NCBI GenBank assembly: GCA_011523655.1
Contig: WTGH01000009.1
Location: forward strand, 35,151-99,150
Length of the DNA: 64,000 bases
Direction of reading: 5' to 3'
DNA from: Rhodospirillaceae bacterium
GTDB taxonomy: Bacteria > Pseudomonadota > Alphaproteobacteria > Bin65
Every line of letters starts with the position of its first letter. The first letter of the stretch is position 1. Positions 20,111 through 30,887 of the stretch are shown here, piece by piece. The position numbers and the translations under genes are program-made. Below the pieces are notes generated by a model. That model saw nothing but the letters and a program-made list of their open reading frames with translations. It made no database searches and was not told the origin of the DNA.

Positions 20111-21415
20111 ATGCGAAAGACACTCGACCGCAAATTGAGCAGGCGGAAATTCCTCGGGACGACGGCGGCGTCGGGGGCTGCGCTGGCCGCGACGGGCACG
20201 GGCCTGTCGCGGGTTTCCTTTGCCGCCGGCCACACCATCAAGATCGGCTTCCTCGCGCCGTTCACCGGCCCGGTCGCGGCCTGGGGCAAACCCGGCTACG
20301 ACGGCTGCCTGATCTGGGCTGACTGGGTCAACGCCAAGGGTGGCGTGAAAATCGGCGACAAGTCGTACAGGATCGAGTTCGTTGGCTACGACAACGAATA
20401 CGATGCCGGCAAGGCGAAAACCGGCGCGACCAAGCTGATCAAGGAAGACGGCGTCAAGTTCATCATGATGCTGGGCGGCGACACCTGGCCGGGCGTGGAG
20501 AAGATCGCGGAGCGGGAAGGCATGCTGTTCTCGACGCTGCTGCCGAGCGATCTGTCGCCGGACACGAAGACGCTCGTGGCGCCGTGCGAGGTGCATCCGA
20601 TCTACAACGTCACCGGCGTCGAATGGCTGGCGGAGAACAAGAAGAACCTGAAGACGGCCGCGATCTGCGCCCAGGACGATGCGCTGGGCAAGCCTTCGGT
20701 GGCGACCTACCTGGCGGCCTTCGAGGCGGCCGGCATCAAGATGGTCGACGCGCCGCTGTTCTTCGATCCGGCGACGACGGACTTCGCGCCGGTCATGACC
20801 AAGCTGCTGGCCAAGAAGCCGGACATCCTGTGCCTGGACACTTGCTACGCCGACTATGTCCACCCGCTGTGCGAGCAGGCGTTCCAGCAGGGCTACAAGG
20901 GGCAGATCATTTCCTGCACCGCCGACTTCTACCAGGTGATCGTCGAGAAGACGTCGAAGGACTTCATGGAAGGCTTCGTCTTCCAGTTCCCGGATTTCGA
21001 CGACCCGGCGCTCAACGCCAAGGAAGTGAACTTCGTCAATCCCAACGAGTTCTATGCCGAATATTCCAAGCGCTACGGCGCCAAGGAATGGAGCGCGGTG
21101 TCCTGGGAATACGCTTCGATCATGGACCTGTGGGCCGACGCCGCCGGCAAGGCGGGCAGTGCCGACCCGGGGCCCGTCCTGAAGGCGATGAAGGCCGGCG
21201 GCACCGGCAAACACGCCTTCGGCGACGCCAAATGGTGGGGCAAGGAGCTGTTCGGCATCGACAACGCGCTGGTCGGTAACTGGCCCGTCGTGGTGATCGA
21301 GGGCGGCAAGGCCAAGATCAAGGCCTTCAAGTCGATTCCCGCCTGGTGGGCGAAGCACAGCAAGCTGATGATCAAGCACATGACGGCCCTGGGCCAGATG
21401 TGGAATCAGCGCTGA
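20111..21415 (+). CDS. ABC transporter substrate-binding protein (LIV/amide family) with Tat signal
   Basis: MRKTLDRKLSRRKFLGTTAASGAALA Tat motif; IKIGFLAPFTGPVAAWGKPGYDG periplasmic-binding fold. Confidence 0.93.
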   Translation: MRKTLDRKLSRRKFLGTTAASGAALAATGTGLSRVSFAAGHTIKIGFLAPFTGPVAAWGKPGYDGCLIWADWVNAKGGVKIGDKSYRIEFVGYDNEYDAGKAKTGATKLIKEDGVKFIMMLGGDTWPGVEKIAEREGMLFSTLLPSDLSPDTKTLVAPCEVHPIYNVTGVEWLAENKKNLKTAAICAQDDALGKPSVATYLAAFEAAGIKMVDAPLFFDPATTDFAPVMTKLLAKKPDILCLDTCYADYVHPLCEQAFQQGYKGQIISCTADFYQVIVEKTSKDFMEGFVFQFPDFDDPALNAKEVNFVNPNEFYAEYSKRYGAKEWSAVSWEYASIMDLWADAAGKAGSADPGPVLKAMKAGGTGKHAFGDAKWWGKELFGIDNALVGNWPVVVIEGGKAKIKAFKSIPAWWAKHSKLMIKHMTALGQMWNQR

Positions 21416-21463
21416 TAAATCGCCGCAATCCGCATGGCGCCTCTGCCGTGCGTGTATAATCCG

Positions 21464-21500
21464 CCGGGGCCGGGCCTTTCCCGGCCCCGGCATCGTTTTT
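21464..21500 (+). terminator. Intra-operon Rho-independent terminator/attenuator
   Basis: Perfect 11-bp stem CCGGGGCCGGG-CCTTT-CCCGGCCCCGG (21464-21490) followed by T-run (21495-21500) between SBP stop and livH start. Confidence 0.85.
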
Positions 21501-21522
21501 TCGCCCCAGCCGTCGAGGCCCG

Positions 21523-22389
21523 GTGATGGACCTGCTGTGGCAGACCGCCATCAACGCCATGTATGCCGCCAGCTATATGGCGCTGATCGCGGTCGGGCTG
21601 GTGATGATTTTCGGCGTCATGGGCGTGATCAACTTCGCCCATGGCGAACTTTATATGGCCGGCGCCTATTGCGTCGTGTTCCTCTACGCTCAGGAGAAGT
21701 TTCCCTTCCTGGTGGGGGTTGCCGCGGGCCTAATCTTCGTCGGGGCCATCGGCCTCCTGATGGAGCGCGGGTTGTTTCGCCCGCTGCGGAAGAATCCGCT
21801 GGGCGGCCTCATCGCGTCGATCGGATTTCTTCTCATCCTGCAAACCCTGGCCGTGTTCGGCTTCGGCCGGCGTATGGGCCATGTCCCGCCGCCGACCCAG
21901 GGCAAGATCGAGATATTCGGCGCGATCCTGACCTATCAGCGCCTGTTCGTGATCGTCGCCGCCATCCTGCTGCTGGCTGCGCTGTGGGCCTTCCTCAAGC
22001 GCTCGAAGTTCGGCTGGGCATTGCGCGCCTGCGCCCAGGATGCCGAAGCCGCGTCCCTCCAGGGCATTTCGATGAACCAGACCGCGCGTATCGCCATGTT
22101 CATCGGCGCCGCGCTTGCCGGCGTTGCCGGGGCCCTGACCGCGCCCCTTGTCAGCCCGACGCCCTATATCGGCCACTCGATCATCGTTACCGCCTTTATC
22201 ATCATCATCGTCGGCGGCATCGGCAGCCTTGAGGGCGCGGTGATCGCGGCCGTGCTCTACGCCTTCGTCCACACCTTCGTCACCACCTTCTTCGACGGCG
22301 TGATCGCCAACATTGTCGGACTCGCGCTGATGTTCGCCGTGCTGGTGGTGCGGCCGACCGGCCTGTTCGGAGCCAGGGAACGTGCCTGA
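21523..22389 (+). CDS. LIV-type ABC permease (LivH-like)
   Basis: VINFAHGELYMAGAY; IIIIVGGIGSLEGAVIAAVLY. Confidence 0.94.
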   Translation: MMDLLWQTAINAMYAASYMALIAVGLVMIFGVMGVINFAHGELYMAGAYCVVFLYAQEKFPFLVGVAAGLIFVGAIGLLMERGLFRPLRKNPLGGLIASIGFLLILQTLAVFGFGRRMGHVPPPTQGKIEIFGAILTYQRLFVIVAAILLLAALWAFLKRSKFGWALRACAQDAEAASLQGISMNQTARIAMFIGAALAGVAGALTAPLVSPTPYIGHSIIVTAFIIIIVGGIGSLEGAVIAAVLYAFVHTFVTTFFDGVIANIVGLALMFAVLVVRPTGLFGARERA

Positions 22390-23428
22390 ACCGGCGGTCG
22401 CCCCGTCGGGATCCCGGGCGGGCAGCCCGGCCGGGCGGATCGTCTGGCGCCTGCGGTTTGCGCTGCTGTTCGCGGTGTTGGCGGTCCTGCCCTATCTGCT
22501 GAGCTATTCGCAGCAGGAAATCGCCGTCCTCCTCGTCATCAACGTGCTGCTGGTCTCCAGCTACCGGCTGCTGACGTTGACCGGCGAATGGTCGCTCGGC
22601 CATGTCGTGATCATGGGCGTCGGGGCCTATGCCAGCGCGCTGCTCGCCAAGCGGCTCGGCGTGCCGGTGCCGTTCTCCATGCTGATCGGCGGCTGCATGG
22701 CGGCGGCGACCGCCGCGATCCTGAGCTTCCCGCTGTTCCGGATGAAGGGCTTCTATTTCCTGATCGGCTCCTTCGCCGCCGGCGAGATCATCCGCCTGAT
22801 CTGGAAACGCTTTACCGACCCCTTCGGCGGCCCCAAGGGCCTGAAGCGCATCGACGCCTTTCCCAATATCGACACCGGTTTCCTGTCGATCGATTTCTAC
22901 GAGCCGGTCAACTATTATTTTCTCGCATTGATAATAGTTTCCATATCGTTATTCATCCTTTACAGGATCGAACGGTCGCGCATCGGGCTGACCTTCCATG
23001 CGATCCACTGGCAGGACAGGCTGGCCGAGTCGATCGGCGTCGACACGTTCCGCTACCGGACCCTGGCCTTCGTCATCGCCTCCTTCTTCGCCGGGATCGC
23101 CGGCGGCCTCTATGCCCATTATGTCGGCACGGTGAACCCGACCCGCTTCGGCGTCGACCAGATGGTCTACGTCCTGGTCTGGGCCATCGTCGGCGGCACT
23201 GCGACCTTCCACGGCCCGATCCTCGGCGTCATTGTATTGACCGTCATCAACGAGATCGTCCTGCGCGGCCTGGGCCTGGATACGGCGCGGCCGCTGATCT
23301 ACGGCGCCATCCTGATCCTTTCGGTCCTCTATCTGCCGGATGGCCTTGAGAGCCTCGGGCCGAAACTGCGGGCCTGGCTGCAACGCCGGCGGCGCGGGCC
23401 GGCAACGGCCGGGGGAGAGGCGGCATGA
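22382..23428 (+). CDS. LIV-type ABC permease (LivM-like)
   Basis: LTLTGEWSLGHVVIMGVGAYASALL; MVYVLVWAIVGGTATFHGPILG. Confidence 0.93.
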   Translation: MPEPAVAPSGSRAGSPAGRIVWRLRFALLFAVLAVLPYLLSYSQQEIAVLLVINVLLVSSYRLLTLTGEWSLGHVVIMGVGAYASALLAKRLGVPVPFSMLIGGCMAAATAAILSFPLFRMKGFYFLIGSFAAGEIIRLIWKRFTDPFGGPKGLKRIDAFPNIDTGFLSIDFYEPVNYYFLALIIVSISLFILYRIERSRIGLTFHAIHWQDRLAESIGVDTFRYRTLAFVIASFFAGIAGGLYAHYVGTVNPTRFGVDQMVYVLVWAIVGGTATFHGPILGVIVLTVINEIVLRGLGLDTARPLIYGAILILSVLYLPDGLESLGPKLRAWLQRRRRGPATAGGEAA

Positions 23429-24249
23429 ATGCGCCGGGCGGCCAGCCGATCCCGGACGCGCCCATCCTGGAGGCGCGGGGGCTGACGCGCCGGTTCGGCG
23501 GCCTGGTGGCGGTCGACGATTTCAGCTTCGCGGTGCGCGAGGGCGCGATCCACGGCCTGATCGGGCCGAACGGCGCCGGCAAGACCACGACCTTCAACGT
23601 GATCAGCGGTTTCTACGCGCCGACGTCCGGGCAGGTGCTCTATCGCGGCCGGGACATTTCCGGGCGCAAGACCAGCGCGCTGGCCGAGATGGGGCTGGTG
23701 CGGACCTTCCAGGGCTCGACGCTGTTCCAGGAATTCTCCGTTCTGGACAATGTCCGGGTCGGCCGCCATCTCGGCGCCCGCGCGGGATTCCTGAGCCGGC
23801 TGCTCGGCACGGACCGCGGGTCGGAAGCGCAGGCCGATGCCAGCGCGCGGGAGGCCCTGGCCTTTTTCGGCCTGGAAGAGCTGGCGGACGAGCCGGTCTC
23901 GAACCTGCCGCACGGCCATCAGCGCATGCTCGGCATGGCGGTCGCGCTGGCGGCGGAACCCGAGGTGCTGCTGCTCGACGAACCCTTCACCGGCATGAAC
24001 CCGGAGGAGACCCGGCGCATGATGGCACTCGTCCGGCGCATCCGCGACGGCGGCGTCACCGTCATGCTCGTCGAGCACGACATGCAGGCGGTGATGAATC
24101 TGTGCGACATCATCACGGTGATGAATTTCGGCGCCCTGCTGGTCGAGGGCGCGCCGGACGAGGTGCGCAACGATCCTGCGGTGATCGAAGCCTATCTCGG
24201 CTCTGCCACGGGCAATGGGGCGGGCAACGGGGCGGGCGATGCTGCTTGA
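23425..24249 (+). CDS. LIV-type ABC ATPase (LivG-like)
   Basis: GLIGPNGAGKTTTFNVISGFY; LPHGHQRMLGMAVALA; LLLDEPFTGMNPEE. Confidence 0.94.
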   Translation: MNAPGGQPIPDAPILEARGLTRRFGGLVAVDDFSFAVREGAIHGLIGPNGAGKTTTFNVISGFYAPTSGQVLYRGRDISGRKTSALAEMGLVRTFQGSTLFQEFSVLDNVRVGRHLGARAGFLSRLLGTDRGSEAQADASAREALAFFGLEELADEPVSNLPHGHQRMLGMAVALAAEPEVLLLDEPFTGMNPEETRRMMALVRRIRDGGVTVMLVEHDMQAVMNLCDIITVMNFGALLVEGAPDEVRNDPAVIEAYLGSATGNGAGNGAGDAA

Positions 24250-24946
24250 AATCCGCGATATCGAGGTGCGCTACCAGAAGACCGCGGCGCTCAAGGGCGT
24301 CTCGATGGTTGTGCCGGCCGGCGGCATCGTCACCATCATCGGCGCGAACGGCGCCGGCAAAACGACGACCCTGCGCGCCATCTCCGGGCTCGAACCGCTG
24401 ACACGGGGCGAGATCCATTTCGACGGCGCGCGCATCGACGGCCGGCCGCCGGAGGAGATCGTGCGCCGCGGCATCGCCCACGTTCCCGAGGGGCGGCGGG
24501 TGTTCCCGGACCTGACGGTCGAGGAGAACCTGCGCACCGGCGCCTTCCTGCGCACCGACAGGGCGGCGGTCGAGGCCTCGCTCGCCGACGTTTTCGGGCG
24601 CTTTCCGCGCCTCGCCGAGCGGCGTAGGCAGTGGGCGCGCTCGATGTCCGGCGGCGAGCAGCAGATGCTGGCGATCGGCCGGGCGCTGATGAGCGCGCCG
24701 CGGGTGCTGCTGCTCGACGAGCCGTCGATGGGCCTTTCGCCGGTCATGGTGCAGGAGATCGCGCGCATCGTCACCGACATCTCCGCCCAGGGCACGCCGG
24801 TCGTCCTGGTCGAGCAGAATGCCGAGATGGCGCTGCTGCTGGCCCGGTACGCCTATGTGCTCGAGACCGGCGCCGTTGCGCTGGAAGGCCCGGCCGGCGA
24901 CCTGCACGAAAACGACCACGTCCGCCGCGCTTATCTCGGCGGGTAG
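24239..24946 (+). CDS. LIV-type ABC ATPase (LivF-like)
   Basis: IIGANGAGKTTTLRAISGL; MSGGEQQMLAIGRALM; LLLDEPSMGLSP. Confidence 0.94.
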   Translation: MLLEIRDIEVRYQKTAALKGVSMVVPAGGIVTIIGANGAGKTTTLRAISGLEPLTRGEIHFDGARIDGRPPEEIVRRGIAHVPEGRRVFPDLTVEENLRTGAFLRTDRAAVEASLADVFGRFPRLAERRRQWARSMSGGEQQMLAIGRALMSAPRVLLLDEPSMGLSPVMVQEIARIVTDISAQGTPVVLVEQNAEMALLLARYAYVLETGAVALEGPAGDLHENDHVRRAYLGG

Positions 24947-24999
24947 CGCCGGCGGATTGGCATCGTTAGGGTAGGGCTCCGCACACCGGGAGCCCCGCC

Positions 25000-26745
25000 A
25001 TGCCCGACGGTCCGAACGCCTCTGCGCCGCTCGAATCCGGCCGCCGCGCGAACCGCAGGTTGCGTTCGCGCATCACGACCGACGGCCTCGACCGGGTCGC
25101 CCACCGCGCCTTCATGCGGGCGATGGGGCTGGACAGCGAAGCGATCGCACGGCCGATGGTCGGCGTCGTGACCACCGAGGGCGAGATGACCCCCTGCAAC
25201 ATGGGCCTCGCCAACCAGGCCGATTACGCCCGGCGCGGCATCGTCGAGGCCGGTGGCACGCCGCGGGAATTCCGGACGATTTCGGTGTCCGACGGCATTT
25301 CGATGCAGCACCAGGGCATGAAATTCTCGCTGCTGTCGCGCGAGATCATCGCCGACAGCGTCGAGGCCGTGGTGCGCGGCCACGCCTACGACGCGCTGGT
25401 CTGCTTCGCCGGCTGCGACAAGACCCTGCCCGGCATGATGATGGCGATGGCGCGGCTCAACGTGCCGTCGGTCTTCATCTACGGCGGCTCGATGCTGCCC
25501 GGCACGCGCGGGGGCGAGGACGTGACGGTGCTGACCGCCTACGAAGGCGTCGGCGGCGTGCTGGTCGGCACGGTGCCCGAAGAAGAAGTCAACGAACTGG
25601 AGCTGGTCTGCGCGCCGACCATCGGCGCCTGTCCCGGCCAGTTCACGGCAAACACCATGGGCATGGTCTCCGAGGCGCTCGGCCTCGCACCGCTCGGCTC
25701 GTCGATGATCCCGGCGGTCTTCGCCGAGCGCCACGGCATCGCCCGGCGCGCCGGCCACGCCGTCATGGCGGCGCTGGAGAAGGGCGGTCCGCTGCCGCGG
25801 GACCTGGTGACCCGCACGAGCCTGGAGAATGCCGCGGCGGTGGTCGCGGCGACCGGCGGCTCGACCAACGCGGCGCTGCACCTGCCCGCCATCGCCAACG
25901 AGGCCGGCATCGCTTTCGATATGGACGATGTCGCCGGTGTGTTCGACCGCACGCCGCTGGTTGCCGATCTGCAGCCGGGCGGCCGCTTCCTCGCCAGGGA
26001 CGTTCACGGCATCGGCGGCGCGCCGGTCGTCTTCCGCCTGCTGATGGAAAGCGGCCTGTTCGACGGCGCGGCGCTGACCTACACCGGCGAAACGATGGCC
26101 GAGGCGCTGAAAGGTGTCCCCGATCCGGACGGCGAAATCATCCGCAGGAAAGGCGACGAGCGTTCGCCGGACGGCGGCGTGATCGTGCTCAAGGGCAACC
26201 TGTGCCCGGACGGCGCGCTATTGAAGGTCGCCGGGCTGAACTCGACCTATTTCAAGGGCCCGGCCCGGGTGTTCCACGAAGAGGAGAGCTGCAACGCTGC
26301 GGTGCAGGCCCAGGCCTACGAGGACGGCGAGGTCATCGTCATCCGCAACGAAGGCCCGGTCGGCGGCCCCGGCATGCGCGAGATGCTCGGTACGACGGCG
26401 CTGATCTACGGCCAGGGCCGGGGCGAGAAGGTGGCGCTGCTGACCGACGGCCGCTTCTCCGGCGCGACCCGCGGCATGTGCATCGGCTACGCGGCGCCGG
26501 AAGCCGCAGTCGGTGGCCCGCTGGCGTTGATCCGCGACGGCGACATCATCGAGATCGACGCCGCCGCGCGCTCGATCAACGTCCTGCTCCCGGACGACGA
26601 ACTGGCCGCCCGCCGCGCCGCCTGGCAGGCCCCGGACCCGCGTCGGCTCGGCGGCGCGCTGGAGAAATACGCAAGGCTGGTCGGCCAGGCCAACACGGGC
26701 GCCGTCACCCATTCCGGCGCCGTCGAGTGGGCGTGGGAGGAGTAG
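25000..26745 (+). CDS. IlvD/Edd family dehydratase (dihydroxy-acid dehydratase-like)
   Basis: [55 protein letters not shown]. Confidence 0.92.
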   Translation: MPDGPNASAPLESGRRANRRLRSRITTDGLDRVAHRAFMRAMGLDSEAIARPMVGVVTTEGEMTPCNMGLANQADYARRGIVEAGGTPREFRTISVSDGISMQHQGMKFSLLSREIIADSVEAVVRGHAYDALVCFAGCDKTLPGMMMAMARLNVPSVFIYGGSMLPGTRGGEDVTVLTAYEGVGGVLVGTVPEEEVNELELVCAPTIGACPGQFTANTMGMVSEALGLAPLGSSMIPAVFAERHGIARRAGHAVMAALEKGGPLPRDLVTRTSLENAAAVVAATGGSTNAALHLPAIANEAGIAFDMDDVAGVFDRTPLVADLQPGGRFLARDVHGIGGAPVVFRLLMESGLFDGAALTYTGETMAEALKGVPDPDGEIIRRKGDERSPDGGVIVLKGNLCPDGALLKVAGLNSTYFKGPARVFHEEESCNAAVQAQAYEDGEVIVIRNEGPVGGPGMREMLGTTALIYGQGRGEKVALLTDGRFSGATRGMCIGYAAPEAAVGGPLALIRDGDIIEIDAAARSINVLLPDDELAARRAAWQAPDPRRLGGALEKYARLVGQANTGAVTHSGAVEWAWEE

Positions 26746-26751
26746 GGCGAC

Positions 26752-28230
26752 CTATTTGCGGTGCCGCCGCCAGGTCCAGAATATGGTGAAGACCGCGGCG
26801 GCGAGCAGCAGGGCGGCAATCGGGCGCGTCACGAAGACGGTGGCGTCCATGTCGTTGGCGGTGAGCGCGTTCCTGAGGTTGGTTTCGACCATCGGGCCGA
26901 GCACGAGGCCGAGGACGACCGGCGCCATCGGGAAGCCGAAGCGGATCAGGACATAGCCGGCGAGGCCGAGCACCGCCATCAGGCCGACCTCGAAGGTCGT
27001 GTTGTTGATCGCGAAAGCGCCGGTCGCACACAGCACGCCGATGACCGGAATGAGGATGCGCGGCGGCAGCTTCAGGATCGCCGGCAGCCAGCGCCGCGTG
27101 CCGAGGCCGATGACCAGGATGCAGATGTTCGCAAACAGCAGGATGAGCAGGATCTGCACGAACAGGTCGCTCTTCTCGGCGATGAAGAACGGGCCGGGAT
27201 CGATGCCCTGGATGAGCAGGGCGCCGATCAGCACCGCGGTCACCGTATCGCCCGGAATGCCCAGCGTGAGCAGCGGGATGAGCGCGCCGCCCGTGACCGC
27301 GTTGTTCGCCGTCTCCGCCGCGATGACGCCGCGCGGATCGCCCTCTTCCTGCGCTTGCGGCGCCTTCTTGCGGGCCGATTCGCCGTAGGCGATCCAGGCC
27401 GCGATGGTCGGCCCGGTGCCGGGCAGGATGCCGATGCCGGTGCCGATGAACGCGCTGCGCAGCGTCAGCCACTTGTTGCGCAGATAGTGCGAAAGCACTT
27501 CGCCCGCGCCGACCCGGCGTTGCGCCGGCAGGGTGGCCAGCGTGTCCTGGCGCGCGGCCTGCACCAGCATTTCCGAAACCGCGAAAAAGGCGATCAGCGC
27601 CGGCATGAGCGGCACGCCGCCGAGCAGGTTCGGGTCGCCGAAGGTCAGCCGCGTCATGCCGCCGACCGGGTCGATGCCGCTGCAGCCGAGCAGCATGCCG
27701 AGCGCGGCGGCGATCATGCCCTTGAGCAGCGAGCCGCCGGAGACCGCGGCGACGCAGACCAGCCCGAAGGTGCCGAGCGCGAAATACTCGACCGAGGTGA
27801 ATTCGAGCGCGAAGTTGGCCAGGTTCGGCGCCGCCAGCATCAACACGAGGATCGAAACGAACCCGCCGATGAAGGACGAAACGACCGACAGGCTGACCGC
27901 GAGATCGGCGTTGCCGCGCCGCGCCATGCGGTAGCCGTCGAGCGCCGTCGCCGCGTTGCCCGGCGCGCCCGGCGTGTTGATTAGGATGGCCGGAATCGAG
28001 CCGGCGAAATAGCCGCCGCAATAGATGCCGAGCAGCAGGGCCATGGCGACCTCGAAGGAGGCGCCGAAGGTCAGCGGGGTCGCGATGGCGACGCCGGCGG
28101 TCGCGGTCAGGCCGGGCGCCGCGCCGAAGATCAGGCCGACGACGACCCCGATCAGGATCCAGAGCAGGATCATCGGATCGGCGATTGCGCCGAGGGCCGT
28201 GCCGATCGCGGAGAAGGAGATCAGATCCAT
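26752..28230 (-). CDS. Tripartite tricarboxylate transporter TctA-family permease
   Basis: FGAAPGLTATAGVAIATPLTFG; LLGIYCGGYFAGSIPAILINTPGAPGNAATALDGY. Confidence 0.95.
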   Translation of the reverse strand: MDLISFSAIGTALGAIADPMILLWILIGVVVGLIFGAAPGLTATAGVAIATPLTFGASFEVAMALLLGIYCGGYFAGSIPAILINTPGAPGNAATALDGYRMARRGNADLAVSLSVVSSFIGGFVSILVLMLAAPNLANFALEFTSVEYFALGTFGLVCVAAVSGGSLLKGMIAAALGMLLGCSGIDPVGGMTRLTFGDPNLLGGVPLMPALIAFFAVSEMLVQAARQDTLATLPAQRRVGAGEVLSHYLRNKWLTLRSAFIGTGIGILPGTGPTIAAWIAYGESARKKAPQAQEEGDPRGVIAAETANNAVTGGALIPLLTLGIPGDTVTAVLIGALLIQGIDPGPFFIAEKSDLFVQILLILLFANICILVIGLGTRRWLPAILKLPPRILIPVIGVLCATGAFAINNTTFEVGLMAVLGLAGYVLIRFGFPMAPVVLGLVLGPMVETNLRNALTANDMDATVFVTRPIAALLLAAAVFTIFWTWRRHRK

Positions 28231-28661
28231 GTCGGCAGCAGCACGGTGAAGCCGTAGCGGAATACGGCATACACCGCGGCCGAAACCGCAACCGGGATCA
28301 GGGCCAGTTCAAGCGGCCGGCGCGAGTCCAGAATCCACAGGGCGAGGATCGTGAACGCCCAGGTGCCGAGGCGGAAATCGACATAGCGGAAGGTCAGGCA
28401 GTAGAGCAGGAACAGGGCGGCGATCAGCAGGCCGCGCCGCCGCATCAGCCCGGACAGCGCGTCGGCCGTGCCGAGTTCCCCCGGCCGCAGCGCGAGCAGG
28501 CCGCCGAGCAGGACCAGCGCGCCGGCCAGCAGGCCGGGGAAGAAGCGCGCCGAAAGGGTCGATTGCCGTTCGTTGATCTCGATGCCGGCGACCAGCAGCG
28601 CCAGCACAAGGCCGAGCGCGACGACCGCCAGCCCGACGATCCGGTCCGCCCGTTTCGGCAC
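28221..28661 (-). CDS. Tripartite tricarboxylate transporter TctB-family small subunit
   Basis: Small 4-TM protein overlapping tctA-like gene; LSARFFPGLLAGALVLLGGLLALR. Confidence 0.88.
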   Translation of the reverse strand: MPKRADRIVGLAVVALGLVLALLVAGIEINERQSTLSARFFPGLLAGALVLLGGLLALRPGELGTADALSGLMRRRGLLIAALFLLYCLTFRYVDFRLGTWAFTILALWILDSRRPLELALIPVAVSAAVYAVFRYGFTVLLPTWI

Positions 28662-28703
28662 GCGCCCTCCCCGGGCTCGGGGACGGACCGGATCGGCGGC
28701 CCG

Positions 28704-29675
28704 CTACTTGATCAGGCCGATATCCTTGAGCACGACCCGGTGCTTCGCGACGTTGGCGTCGATGCGCTTCTGGAATCCCTCGCCGTCGAGGAACGCCTCG
28801 TTGAAGTTGAACTTCTTGTAGAGCGCCGACGTCGAAGCCTGGTTGGCGACCTTCTTCACGACCGCGCGCAGCCTGCTCACCACGGCCGCCGGCGTGCCCT
28901 TGCGGGTCAGCAGGCCGAACCACACGGCGACCGTGAAGTCGTAGCCCTGCTCCTTGAAGGTCGGCACGTCCGGGAAGTAGGGCACGCGCTTGTCCGCCGC
29001 GATGCCGATCACCCGCAGCTTGCCGCCTCTGGCGAGCCCGGTGTAGTTCGGCGCGCCGACGAACACGAAATCGACCTCGCCCGACAGGGTCTTGGTGACC
29101 GCGCCCTTGCCGCCCCGGCCGCCGATATGCTTCATCTTGATGCCCTGGGCCTTGGCGAAAATCTCCATGTTGATGTGCTGGGTCGCACCCGGCCCCGGCG
29201 TGGCGTACTTGACGCCGCCGGGCTTGGCTTTGGCCGCCGCGACGATGTCCTTCACCGACTTGAACGGGCTGTCCGCCTTGACGGCGAGGCCGATCGGCAC
29301 CTCGACGAGCTGGGCCAGCGGCACGAAATCGCTCGTGACATAGCCCGGCTTGGAGATCAGCGGCCGGGCCGTCAGCGCGCCGGTCGAGCCCATCAGGAGC
29401 GTGTAGCCGTCGCCCTTCGCCTTGTTGGCCTCGGCGGTTCCCTTGCCGCCGCCGGCGCCCGGAATGTTCTGCACCACAAAGGGCACCTTCAGCTCCTTCT
29501 TGAGCTGCTCGGCGATCACCCGGGCGGTGCCGTCGAGCGAATCGCCGGCGCCGAACGGCACGACGATCTTGACCGGCTTTTCCGGATATTCCGCGGCCGC
29601 GGGGCCGGCCACCGCGGCAACGGCGAGGCCGGCCGCAACAGCGAGCGGACGCGTAAGCGATAACGATAAATTCAT
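28704..29675 (-). CDS. Tripartite tricarboxylate transporter TctC-family substrate-binding protein
   Basis: Signal peptide MNLSLSLTRPLAVAAGLAVAAVAGPAAA then EYPEKPVKIVVPFGAGDSLD. Confidence 0.92.
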   Translation of the reverse strand: MNLSLSLTRPLAVAAGLAVAAVAGPAAAEYPEKPVKIVVPFGAGDSLDGTARVIAEQLKKELKVPFVVQNIPGAGGGKGTAEANKAKGDGYTLLMGSTGALTARPLISKPGYVTSDFVPLAQLVEVPIGLAVKADSPFKSVKDIVAAAKAKPGGVKYATPGPGATQHINMEIFAKAQGIKMKHIGGRGGKGAVTKTLSGEVDFVFVGAPNYTGLARGGKLRVIGIAADKRVPYFPDVPTFKEQGYDFTVAVWFGLLTRKGTPAAVVSRLRAVVKKVANQASTSALYKKFNFNEAFLDGEGFQKRIDANVAKHRVVLKDIGLIK

Positions 29676-29807
29676 AACCTTTTCCTCCCGATTTCCGGTC
29701 CGTGCCCGGCCCCGGAGTCCGGCGAACCGGATACGGCGCGGCCTGCATGGACTTGACGGAAGCGTATTTCTATCATCGGAACCGGTCAACGGCAGCAGGG
29801 ACGGCTC

Positions 29808-30812
29808 ATGCCCGACATCTCGATTTCCTATCTCAACGGCAGGGACGTCGACGCGCTCGCCATGACCGAGGACGAGATCGTCGCCGCGGTCGAATCCGGC
29901 CTGCGCGCCCAAGGCAATGGCGAGACGGTTCTCGAACCGCGCGTCCACCTGGTGCCCGAATCGTCGGACAAGGGCCATTTCAACCTGCTGCGCGGCTACA
30001 TCAAGCCGCTGGGCTTCGCCGGTTTCAAGATGGTCGGCGACTTCGTCGACAACTACAAACTGGGCCTGCCGTCGGAGATGGCGATCCTGTGCCTGTTCGA
30101 TCCCGAAACCGGCATGCCGCGGGCCATCGTCGACGCAACGGCGATCACCGAGATGCGCACCGGCGCGATGACGGCGATCGGCGCGAAGTATCTGGCGCGC
30201 CGCGATTGCCGGACCCTCGGCCATATCGGGGCGCGCGGTACGGCCTACTGGAACGTCCGGCTGCTCGACCACCTGTTCGATTTCGACGAGATCCGCGTCC
30301 ATTCCCGTCGGCCGGAAAGCCGCGAGGCCTTCGGCGCCCGGCTGAGCGAAGACCTGGGCAAGACGGTGATCGTCACCGACAACTGGAAGGACTGCCTCGA
30401 CGGCGCCGATATCCTGGTCGAGGCGTCGCGCCTGCCGGCGCCCGAGCCGCTGTTCCTGACGGAATGGGTGAGGAAGGGCGCCTTCGTCGTCCCCTACGGC
30501 ACGATGAGCAGCGTCGAGCTCTCGCTCACCGACATCATGGACAAGATCGTGGTCGACGACTGGGGCCAGTGCAAGCCGGGCAAGCCCTTCGGCTCGCTGC
30601 GCCGTCACGTCGACGAGGGCAGGCTGACCGAAGAGACCCTGCACGCCGAGATGGGCGAGATCGTCGCCGGCCTGAAACCCGGGCGCGAAAGCGACGGCGA
30701 GACAAACCTGTTCTGGCACCGCGGCCTGAGCCTGAGCGACATCGCCCTCGGCGCGGCCATGCTGGAAAAGGCGGAACGCAACGGCATCGGCGCGACGCTG
30801 CCGTTCGCTTGA
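29808..30812 (+). CDS. Ornithine cyclodeaminase/mu-crystallin family protein
   Basis: GFAGFKMVGDFVDN; AIVDATAITEMRTGAMTAIGAKYLARRD; GHIGARGTAYWNVRLL. Confidence 0.9.
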   Translation: MPDISISYLNGRDVDALAMTEDEIVAAVESGLRAQGNGETVLEPRVHLVPESSDKGHFNLLRGYIKPLGFAGFKMVGDFVDNYKLGLPSEMAILCLFDPETGMPRAIVDATAITEMRTGAMTAIGAKYLARRDCRTLGHIGARGTAYWNVRLLDHLFDFDEIRVHSRRPESREAFGARLSEDLGKTVIVTDNWKDCLDGADILVEASRLPAPEPLFLTEWVRKGAFVVPYGTMSSVELSLTDIMDKIVVDDWGQCKPGKPFGSLRRHVDEGRLTEETLHAEMGEIVAGLKPGRESDGETNLFWHRGLSLSDIALGAAMLEKAERNGIGATLPFA

Positions 30813-30887
30813 GTCATCGCCGCTGTCGGCACGGCTCCGCTATCGGGCCGGTAATGCAATACCGGTCGGGCCGGCAGCCTGGCGGCC

